Shown here: positions 1 to 4,677 of the stretch, in pieces | Numbering within the stretch: position 1 is the first letter of the stretch | Layout of the letters: each line of letters opens with the position of its first letter | DNA from: Thermoleophilia bacterium | Lineage (GTDB): Bacteria > Actinomycetota > Thermoleophilia > Gaiellales > Gaiellaceae | Direction of reading: 5' to 3' | Assembly: GCA_025935275.1 (NCBI GenBank) | Contig: JAICVP010000091.1 | Span: 1 to 7,995, forward strand | DNA: 7,995 bases | Position numbers and translations under genes: made by a program | The notes under the pieces: model-generated | The model's input: the letters and a program-made list of their open reading frames with translations, nothing else | The model's database searches: none | Told to the model about the DNA's origin: nothing

Positions 1-620
1 AGCGCCTCGAGCGCGTCGACGAAATTGAGGCGGATTGTCTCGTCCTCCTGGTAGGCGATCTCCGGCGGCTCGACGTAGATCCCTTTGCAGACGCGAACGT
101 TCGGCCGCAGATCGGCGAGTGCCTCGATGTCGGCGATCGTGCGCTTGAGCGCCGCCTGGAGAACGACGCCGACATTGTCGTGCCCGTCGTCCCGGAGCTC
201 CCGGTAGAGCGCCAGTGTGTCGGAGGTGGTCGAGGAGTCCTCCATGTCGATGCGAACGAAGTTGCCGAACTGCGCGGCCTCCTCGACGACCGCGGCCAGA
301 TCCGCGTGGCAGAGGCCACGGTCGAGCTTGAGGCCGAGGGCCGTCAACTTGACGCTCACGTTCGAGCGCAGGCCCTCTTCCTCGATCGTGTCGAGGGCGC
401 GCCGGTATGCGTCGCGCAGGGCCGTGGCCTCCTCGCGGAGCTTGACCTCTTCGCCGAGCACGTCGAGGGTCGCCTCCTTTCCCTGCGCGTTCAGCTTGCC
501 AACCACCTCGCAGGCTTCTGCGAGCGTCGTTCCGGCGATGTAGCGGCTGGAGAGTCGCTTCACGACGGGCCGCGGCACCGCGGGTAGCGCTCGGACGATC
601 GCGCGGTCGATGATGGTCAC
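1..620 (-). CDS. Proline dehydrogenase, partial (C-terminal part beyond left edge)
   Basis: Flavin-dependent enzyme that oxidises L-proline to pyrroline-5-carboxylate, the first step of proline catabolism, normally passing electrons to the quinone pool. The 206 codons seen begin with GTG at 620 and read MTIIDRAIVRALPAVPRPVV. Family blocks of the PRODH (beta/alpha)8 barrel are visible: SVKLTALGL at residues 89-97, VRIDMEDS at 122-129, LQAALKRT at 154-161 and VRVCKGIYVEP at 175-185. The family is usually about 300 residues, so roughly the last third lies outside the window. This length suits the monofunctional actinobacterial enzyme rather than a long bifunctional PutA, but the missing end prevents proof. 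No Shine-Dalgarno precedes GTG. A TAGAAT hexamer 9 nt upstream suggests a leaderless mRNA. The family call is secure. Confidence 0.93.
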   Translation of the reverse strand, partial: MTIIDRAIVRALPAVPRPVVKRLSSRYIAGTTLAEACEVVGKLNAQGKEATLDVLGEEVKLREEATALRDAYRRALDTIEEEGLRSNVSVKLTALGLKLDRGLCHADLAAVVEEAAQFGNFVRIDMEDSSTTSDTLALYRELRDDGHDNVGVVLQAALKRTIADIEALADLRPNVRVCKGIYVEPPEIAYQEDETIRLNFVDALEA

Positions 621-629
621 GGGGCGGCG

Positions 630-635
630 ATTCTA
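630..635 (-). promoter_or_regulatory. Probable -10 element of the proline dehydrogenase gene
   Basis: On the minus strand TAGAAT (5 of 6 matches to TATAAT) lies 9 nt before the GTG start, with no ribosome binding site between them. Transcription would start at or next to the GTG. The -35 region 17 bp further up (GTGGTG) is poor. Inferred from sequence only. Confidence 0.5.
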
Positions 636-650
636 GTTCGGCACATTCCG

Positions 651-665
651 CGCACCACGCGTGCG
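651..665. promoter_or_regulatory. Dyad CGCAC-N5-GTGCG, possible operator
   Basis: The 15-bp stretch has perfect 5-bp inverted arms around a 5-nt centre, and an overlapping 8-bp palindrome CACGCGTG lies at 656-663. It sits about 31-45 bp before the proline dehydrogenase start, covering the place of a -35 box, which would suit an operator or activator site. Short GC-rich dyads arise easily by chance, so this is only a candidate. Confidence 0.25.
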
Positions 666-669
666 TCGG

Positions 670-684
670 CGAGCGCTACGCTCG
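670..684 (-). terminator. Short hairpin downstream of the LysE-family gene, possible terminator
   Basis: CGAGCG-CTA-CGCTCG can form a 6-bp stem with a 3-nt loop about 30 nt after the LysE-family stop. A second, weaker GGGG-TGG-CCCC stem lies at 702-712. Neither has a U-tract on the minus-strand transcript, so this is at best a weak, U-less terminator of the kind proposed in GC-rich bacteria. Confidence 0.22.
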
Positions 685-713
685 AAAGCGGGTGGAGGCA
701 CGGGGTGGCCCCA

Positions 714-1358
714 TCACTGCTGGCTCTTTGCACCCGAAAAAGCGGTCAAAAGACCCAACCCGACGAGGACTCCTCCGGTCGCGTACCGCTCACCCCGCGC
801 GACCCCCCGCCGGCCGCGCAGCCACCCCGCCGCCGAGCCCGCCGCCAGTGCATACATCCCGTCGCTCACCGTCGCGAGCACGATGAAGACCAGCCCGAGC
901 GTTGCGATCTGCAGCGCGACCGACCCTGCATCGACGTCCACGAACTGCGGCAGGAACGAGAAGAAGAAGAGCGCGGTCTTGGGGTTGAGGACGTTGATCA
1001 CGATGCCCTGGGCGAAGAGACGCCGCAGGCTCTTCTCGGGCCGCCCACCGGGAACCTCGTCCGCCTCCTCCCGGCCGAGAATCCGTCGCAGGCCGAGAAA
1101 GATCAGATAGGCAGCACCCGCGTACTTGACGACGTTGAACGCGACCGCCGAGCGGACGAGCAACGCCGAGAGACCGGCGGCCGCGGCCGCGACGTGCACG
1201 AGTCCGCCCACCTGGATACCGAGCATCGAGACGATGCCCGCGAGCCGGCCCTGGCTGATGCTCTGCGCGACGATGTAGAGCACGGCCGGCCCCGGGATGA
1301 CCAGGAGCACGAGCGCGGCGACTACGAAAACTGCCAGCGCGCCGGGGTCGGGCAGCAT
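714..1358 (-). CDS. LysE/RhtB-family amino-acid or metabolite exporter
   Basis: Inner-membrane exporter of 214 residues, the usual length for the LysE/RhtB family, whose known members expel basic amino acids, homoserine/threonine or related metabolites. The substrate here cannot be told. Visible marks are the N-terminal helix followed by the IPGPAVLY motif (PGP at 22-24), the segment QGRLAGI at 36-42, GAAYLIFLGL at 81-90 and the FAQG...NVLNPKTALFFFSFLPQF block at about 115-139. Five to six hydrophobic segments are apparent, with a charged loop at about 91-115 (REEADEVPGGRPEKS). The ATG shares its A with the TGA of the upstream small gene (TGATG), so the two are translationally coupled and belong to one transcript. 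No ribosome binding site of its own is evident. Confidence 0.88.
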   Translation of the reverse strand: MLPDPGALAVFVVAALVLLVIPGPAVLYIVAQSISQGRLAGIVSMLGIQVGGLVHVAAAAAGLSALLVRSAVAFNVVKYAGAAYLIFLGLRRILGREEADEVPGGRPEKSLRRLFAQGIVINVLNPKTALFFFSFLPQFVDVDAGSVALQIATLGLVFIVLATVSDGMYALAAGSAAGWLRGRRGVARGERYATGGVLVGLGLLTAFSGAKSQQ

Positions 1359-1654
1359 CAGCTCGACTCGCGCATGAAGCCCTGCCGGGCAGCCGAGACG
1401 AGCGCCACTGCCTCGGGGAAGAGGACGCGCATCGCATCGCGCAGGGCCACGGCCTGCTCGTCTGCCGAGCCGCTCACCTGGAAGCGCTTGAGCGCAGCTC
1501 CGGTCAGCTCGACCGCGGTGTTCAGGGTCAGCGTCGCGAACTGCTCACGCTGAGTCTCCTGCATGGCTTCCGTCTGCCGCTCCGCGAATTCGCGCAGCCC
1601 GCGCATGAGATCGTCCGGGTCACCCCCGAACGGGAATCCGAATCCGCCCTCCAT
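1358..1654 (-). CDS. Small protein of unknown function coupled to the LysE-family exporter
   Basis: A 98-residue acidic protein, not recognised. It opens with a Gly/Phe-rich stretch (MEGGFGFPFGGDPDD), continues with a charged helix rich in Gln, Glu and Arg at about 15-50 (REFAERQTEAMQETQREQF), and ends in predicted helices (LRDAMRVLFPEAVALVSAA). There is no membrane segment, signal peptide or cysteine. I chose ATG 1654 because AAAGGAG lies 4 nt upstream. An in-frame GTG at 1675 would add seven residues (MIEERSP) but has no Shine-Dalgarno. Its TGA overlaps the exporter ATG by one base. The amphipathic helices suggest an oligomerising or adaptor protein, but no function should be assigned. It is transcribed divergently from the ferritin gene. 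Confidence 0.72.
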   Translation of the reverse strand: MEGGFGFPFGGDPDDLMRGLREFAERQTEAMQETQREQFATLTLNTAVELTGAALKRFQVSGSADEQAVALRDAMRVLFPEAVALVSAARQGFMRESS

Positions 1655-1658
1655 CGGG

Positions 1659-1665
1659 CTCCTTT
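1659..1665 (-). promoter_or_regulatory. Shine-Dalgarno AAAGGAG deciding the start at 1654
   Basis: AAAGGAG on the minus strand, 4 nt before ATG 1654, is the clearest ribosome binding site in the window, where most genes have none. It favours ATG 1654 over the upstream GTG at 1675, for which this motif would lie inside the coding sequence. Confidence 0.6.
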
Positions 1666-1678
1666 CTTCGATCACCCT

Positions 1679-1685
1679 TAATGTA
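1679..1685. promoter_or_regulatory. Overlapping divergent -10 elements between the 98-aa gene and ferritin
   Basis: On the plus strand TAATGT (1679-1684) ends 8 nt before ferritin ATG 1693, fitting a leaderless start. On the minus strand TACATT (1685-1680) would give a start near 1673 and a short leader carrying AAAGGAG before ATG 1654. The two hexamers share five base pairs, so one symmetric A+T patch may serve both directions. No consensus -35 box is visible for either. Inferred from sequence. Confidence 0.4.
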
Positions 1686-1692
1686 CGTCCCG

Positions 1693-2226
1693 ATGTCCGA
1701 GAGCCGCTTCATCGACGCCGTCAACGAGCAAATCGCCCACGAGTTGGCCGCCTCGAATCAGTACGTGGCGATCGCCGTGTACTTCGACTCGGAAACCTTG
1801 CAGCAGCTTGCGGCTCACTTCTACCGCCAGGCGCTCGAGGAACGAAATCACGCGATGATGCTGGTGCAATACCTCCTCGATTCCGGCGAGCAGGTCCGGA
1901 TCCCGGCGGTCTCCGAGCCGCAGAACGGGTTCCCGGACGCGATCGCCCCAGTCGCCCTGGCCCTGCAGCAGGAGCGCACCGTCACCGAGCAGATCGTTCG
2001 GCTTGCCGCATTGGCGCGCGAGGAGAACGACCTCGTCGGCGCGCAGTTCATGGACTGGTTCCTCAAGGAGCAGCGCGAGGAGGTGGCGAGCATGTCGGCT
2101 CTCCTCGCCGTCGTCGAGCGCGCCGCCGACAACCTGCTCCTGGCCGAGGAGCACCTGTCGCGCAATCAGATCGGAGACGCTGGCGTGGACCCGACTGCGC
2201 CTCCGGCGGCGGGCGGGGCCCTTTAG
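1693..2226 (+). CDS. bfrB: Non-haem ferritin (FtnA/BfrB type)
   Basis: Cytoplasmic iron-storage protein that oxidises Fe(II) and keeps it as a mineral in a 24-subunit cage. Counting from ATG 1693 (MSESRFIDAVNEQIAHELAA, 177 residues), the ferroxidase residues fall at the same numbers as in E. coli FtnA: Glu17, Glu50, His53, Glu94, Gln127 and Glu130. All are intact. The LEERNHAMMLVQ and LQQERTVTEQ blocks and the C-terminal tail ending APPAAGGAL resemble mycobacterial BfrB. No haem-ligand methionine of the bacterioferritin (Bfr) type is apparent. ATG 1681 is an alternative start four codons upstream, but it lies inside the likely -10 hexamer and has no ribosome site. The GNAT gene follows after 6 nt, probably on the same transcript. 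No iron box of the IdeR type was recognised in the very short upstream gap. Confidence 0.93.
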   Translation: MSESRFIDAVNEQIAHELAASNQYVAIAVYFDSETLQQLAAHFYRQALEERNHAMMLVQYLLDSGEQVRIPAVSEPQNGFPDAIAPVALALQQERTVTEQIVRLAALAREENDLVGAQFMDWFLKEQREEVASMSALLAVVERAADNLLLAEEHLSRNQIGDAGVDPTAPPAAGGAL

Positions 2227-2232
2227 CCCGAC

Positions 2233-2664
2233 GTGGCAATCACGCAGGCGACCACCGTCGACGACGAGCTCGTCGCTGCCTTCGCCAGGCTCGTCCCACA
2301 GCTTTCGACGTCCGCCGAGCTGCCCTCCCGGAAACAGCTGGAGGAGATCGTCGCCTCGCCTGCGGCGATGGTCCTCCTGGCTCGCAACGACTCCGGCGAG
2401 ATCATCGGCTCCTTGACCCTGGTGGTCTTTCGGACGCCGACCGGAGCGCGTGCCTGGATCGAGGACGTCGTGGTGGACGAGTCCGCGCGCGGCCAGGGGA
2501 CGGGGGAAGCGCTCGTAGCGGAGGCCATTCGTCTCGCCTCGGATTCGGGAGCCCGCACCGTCGACCTGACGTCGCGCCCCTCGCGGGAGTCCGCCAACAG
2601 GCTCTACGAGAAGGTCGGCTTCCAGGCCCGCGAGACGAACGTCTACCGCTACGACCTCGGCTAG
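2233..2664 (+). CDS. GNAT-family N-acetyltransferase
   Basis: Cytoplasmic acetyl-CoA-dependent acyltransferase of the GCN5-related fold, 143 residues, a normal single-domain length. The central strand WIEDVVVDESARGQG leads into the acetyl-CoA pyrophosphate loop R-G-Q-G-T-G at residues 86-91, followed by helix EALVAEAIRLA. The C-terminal block ANRLYEKVGF (121-130) is the typical motif B end. The substrate is unknown, as is usual for such stand-alone members; protein N-terminus, amine or antibiotic substrates are all possible. The start is GTG, 6 nt after the ferritin TAG and without a clear ribosome site, so it probably relies on reinitiation after ferritin. Its TAG is interlocked with that of the convergent 183-aa gene. 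Confidence 0.88.
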   Translation: MAITQATTVDDELVAAFARLVPQLSTSAELPSRKQLEEIVASPAAMVLLARNDSGEIIGSLTLVVFRTPTGARAWIEDVVVDESARGQGTGEALVAEAIRLASDSGARTVDLTSRPSRESANRLYEKVGFQARETNVYRYDLG

Positions 2665-3212
2665 CCAAGCGGCCCCTTGTAGCTGCGGATGACCTGCGCG
2701 GCGAGCTCGTCGGCCGCAGGCATCCCGCTCTTCATCGCCTCCGCAAACGGCGAGCCGCCCACCTGGCCGAGCGTCTGCTCCAACCTCGCCGCGGCCAGGC
2801 CGATCGCGTCGAGGTAGCGAACATTGGCTAGACGCGGGACCGCGCGAATCGTTTCCTGCAGCTCCGCGGCGGCAACTTCGGCCTCCTCGATCCCCTCCGG
2901 CGCATCCGTCAGGCGCAGCTCCACCAGCCGGGCGCGGAGCTCCCCGATGTCGCCGCCACCAGCGCTCTCCTCGGCAAGCTCGCACATGGCCGCGATCGTG
3001 ACCGCCTCGCGGACGAGAGCCCGGTCGGCGACCGGCCGGTACTGCGCGTCGAGCGCCAACCACGACTGCTCTTCGCCGCTCCGGTAAGCGCAGAGGTAGA
3101 CGCGAGCGCCGGCTCCGGGCTCCGTCGGGACGACGCCCTCGAGCTGCTCGCCGTCCTCCGCGTGAGCCGACGCGGCTTCGGCGGCAGCGGCAATCTCCTG
3201 CTCGAGCTCCAC
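2661..3212 (-). CDS. Conserved-looking protein of unknown function, 183 aa
   Basis: Not recognised. From GTG 3212 it reads VELEQEIAAAAEAASAHAED. A short helical N-terminus (1-25) is followed by a region containing strands, ARVYLCAYRSGEEQSWLALD at about 36-55, then by long helices to the end, including VREAVTIAAMCELAEESAGG (67-86) and the acidic IEEAEVAAAELQETI (108-122). There are two cysteines (41 and 77), no signal peptide and no membrane span. Coding is supported by the lack of a plausible alternative gene on the plus strand here and by protein-like composition. Upstream the open frame continues antisense to the methyltransferase, so the start is placed at the divergent gap. TATTGT lies 7 nt before GTG, consistent with a leaderless mRNA. 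Soluble and mostly helical; no function is proposed. Confidence 0.75.
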   Translation of the reverse strand: MELEQEIAAAAEAASAHAEDGEQLEGVVPTEPGAGARVYLCAYRSGEEQSWLALDAQYRPVADRALVREAVTIAAMCELAEESAGGGDIGELRARLVELRLTDAPEGIEEAEVAAAELQETIRAVPRLANVRYLDAIGLAAARLEQTLGQVGGSPFAEAMKSGMPAADELAAQVIRSYKGPLG

Positions 3213-3218
3213 AGCGGC

Positions 3219-3225
3219 AACAATA
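3219..3225. promoter_or_regulatory. Overlapping divergent -10 elements in an 18-bp gap
   Basis: The whole gap between the 183-aa gene (start 3212, minus) and the methyltransferase (start 3231, plus) is 3213-3230. On the minus strand TATTGT (3225-3220) stands 7 nt before GTG. On the plus strand AACAAT (3219-3224) stands 6 nt before GTG. The two hexamers share five base pairs. Both genes would be leaderless, and polymerase could bind in only one direction at a time. Inferred from sequence. Confidence 0.42.
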
Positions 3226-3230
3226 GCCCT

Positions 3231-3953
3231 GTGACCGAGAGCCTCAGCGAGCGCAACCGGGCAGCCCAAGCGCTTTTCGCCCCTCTCGGAGAGACCTACG
3301 ACCGCTACGCACGGCTGCTGTCCCTCGGACAGGACCCCCGGTGGCGCGCGTTTCTCGTCGAGCGCATCCAGACGGATCGCGACTCCACCGTTCTCGACGT
3401 CGCCTGTGGGACTGCGTCGGTCTCGCTCGAGCTCGTCCGCCGGTACGGCTGCCGTGTCGTCGGCATCGACCAGAGCCCCGAGATGCTTGCCGCGGGCCGC
3501 GCCCGCGTCGACGCGGCAGGTGTCGGCGACCGGGTCGAGCTCAGGCAAGGACAAGCAGAGGAGCTCCCCTTCGAGGACGCATCGTTCGACGCACTCACGT
3601 TCACGTACCTGCTGCGCTATGTCGACGACCCGGCGGCGACGATGAAGGAGCTCGCGCGCGTCGTGCGGCCAGGGGGTCGGATCGCCATGCTGGACTTCTT
3701 CGTGCCCGCCGGAGTCGCGCGCCCGGCCTGGGAGCTCTACGTCCGCGTCGGACTACCCGTGCTGGGGCGTGCGATCTCGCCCGGATGGGGCGAGGTGGGC
3801 AGCTTTCTCGGGCCGAGCATCCGCGGCTTCTGGAACCGCCACCCAGTGGAGGAGATCGTCGGCGCCTGGCGCAACGCAGGCATCGAGGACGTCCAGGGCC
3901 GGCGTCTCAGCCTCGGCGGCGGTCTCGTGCTCTGGGGCACACGTGGCGCTTGA
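3231..3953 (+). CDS. Class I SAM-dependent methyltransferase, UbiE/MenG-like
   Basis: Cytoplasmic methyltransferase of 240 residues using S-adenosylmethionine. The Rossmann fold is plain: motif I VLDVACGTAS (54-63), the acidic ribose-binding residue Asp80 in VVGIDQSPEML, motif II/III region GQAEELPFEDASFDALTFTY (107-126), and the post-III block LARVVRPGGRIAMLDFF. The N-terminal RNRAAQALFAPLGETYDRY and the LRYVDDPAATMKEL segment are UbiE-like. True UbiE/MenG enzymes act on demethylmenaquinone or demethylubiquinone. The neighbouring UbiA-like membrane protein fits a quinone or prenyl-lipid substrate but does not prove it. The start is GTG 3231 (TESLSERNRAAQ); an upstream ATG at 3162 would add 23 residues unlike the family and would overlap the divergent gene. 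First gene of a three-gene overlapping operon. Confidence 0.85.
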   Translation: MTESLSERNRAAQALFAPLGETYDRYARLLSLGQDPRWRAFLVERIQTDRDSTVLDVACGTASVSLELVRRYGCRVVGIDQSPEMLAAGRARVDAAGVGDRVELRQGQAEELPFEDASFDALTFTYLLRYVDDPAATMKELARVVRPGGRIAMLDFFVPAGVARPAWELYVRVGLPVLGRAISPGWGEVGSFLGPSIRGFWNRHPVEEIVGAWRNAGIEDVQGRRLSLGGGLVLWGTRGA

Positions 3954-4677
3954 GACCTCGCGGCCGGCCTTCTACGCCCTGCGCTCGGGGGGCTGGCGCG
4001 ACTACTTCACCCTCCTCCATCCGCCGTACACGGCGTGGCACCTGAGCTACGTGGCGATCGGGGCCGCGCTCAGCGCACAGTTCTCCTGGTCCAGGCTACT
4101 GCCGACCCTGGCGGCCTTCTTCCTCGCGGTGGGCGTCGGAGCGCATGCCCTCGACGAGCTCAACGGGAGGCCGCTCCGCACGGAGATCCCTCGCGGCGTG
4201 CTCATCTTCCTCGCAGCGATCTCGATCGCAGGAGCCGTCGCGATCGGCATCATCGGCGCAGTCGTATTCGACCCCTGGATCGCTGCCTTCGTGGCGGCGG
4301 GCGCCTTCATCGTCGTGGCCTACAACCTCGAGTCCTTCGGAGGTCGCTTCCACGACGATGCCTGGTTCGCGCTCGCGTGGGGGTCCTTTCCCTTGCTCAC
4401 CGCCTACTTCGCCACGGCCGAGTCGATCGGCGCGGCCGCAATCGCCGGGGCGGTCTTCGCCTATGCCCTTAGCCTCGCGCAGCGTGTCCTCTCGACACAG
4501 GTTCGGGACCTGCGGCGCCGCGTGACGCGGGTGCAGGGGACGATCGAGCGCGCGGACGGCTCGACGGAGGGAGTCACGCCGGAGCTGATCATGGGGCCGG
4601 CCGAGCGGGCCCTCCGCATTCTTTCCGTCGCGGTCGTCGCGCTTGCCTGCGCATCGGTGATGATGCGGGTGTGGTGA
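3943..4677 (+). CDS. Polytopic membrane protein, distant UbiA-superfamily-like
   Basis: Integral membrane protein of 244 residues with about seven hydrophobic helices (roughly 30-45, 52-70, 86-108, 112-127, 141-158, 162-180, 223-241). The loop after helix 2 reads AHALDELNGRPLRTEIPRG (67-85), recalling the NDxxDxxxD...RPxPxG loop of UbiA prenyltransferases in position, but with only one Asp and one Glu instead of the full motif. The second loop, YNLESFGGRFHDDAW (127-141), stands where the second Asp-rich motif would be and has Asp138 and Asp139. If it is a UbiA relative, it may be catalytically altered. A charged loop at 186-223 precedes the last helix. Start GTG 3943 overlaps the methyltransferase by 11 nt, indicating coupling. 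The membrane-protein call is firm; the family call is tentative. Confidence 0.72.
   Translation: MALETSRPAFYALRSGGWRDYFTLLHPPYTAWHLSYVAIGAALSAQFSWSRLLPTLAAFFLAVGVGAHALDELNGRPLRTEIPRGVLIFLAAISIAGAVAIGIIGAVVFDPWIAAFVAAGAFIVVAYNLESFGGRFHDDAWFALAWGSFPLLTAYFATAESIGAAAIAGAVFAYALSLAQRVLSTQVRDLRRRVTRVQGTIERADGSTEGVTPELIMGPAERALRILSVAVVALACASVMMRVW

Noticed and set aside
1563..2831. 422-codon plus-strand open frame
   Set aside because: It overlaps the minus-strand small gene, ferritin, GNAT and the 183-aa gene in wrong frames. It is Arg/Gly/Pro-rich low-complexity sequence with no family motif.
1678..3063. 461-codon minus-strand open frame
   Set aside because: It is antisense to ferritin and GNAT, both certain genes. 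Its composition is that of a shadow frame.
3213..3554. N-terminal extension of the 183-aa minus-strand gene up to ATG 3554
   Set aside because: This part is antisense to the SAM-binding motifs of the methyltransferase. The divergent promoter at 3219-3225 supports GTG 3212 instead.
3769..3942. Upstream extension of the UbiA-like protein to ATG 3769
   Set aside because: The extra 58 residues are Arg/Ser/Ala-rich, out of frame within the methyltransferase, and give no membrane or signal segment.
3231..3953. Naming the methyltransferase menG/ubiE
   Set aside because: The motifs are shared with many small-molecule methyltransferases and no other men genes are in the window, so a gene symbol is not justified.
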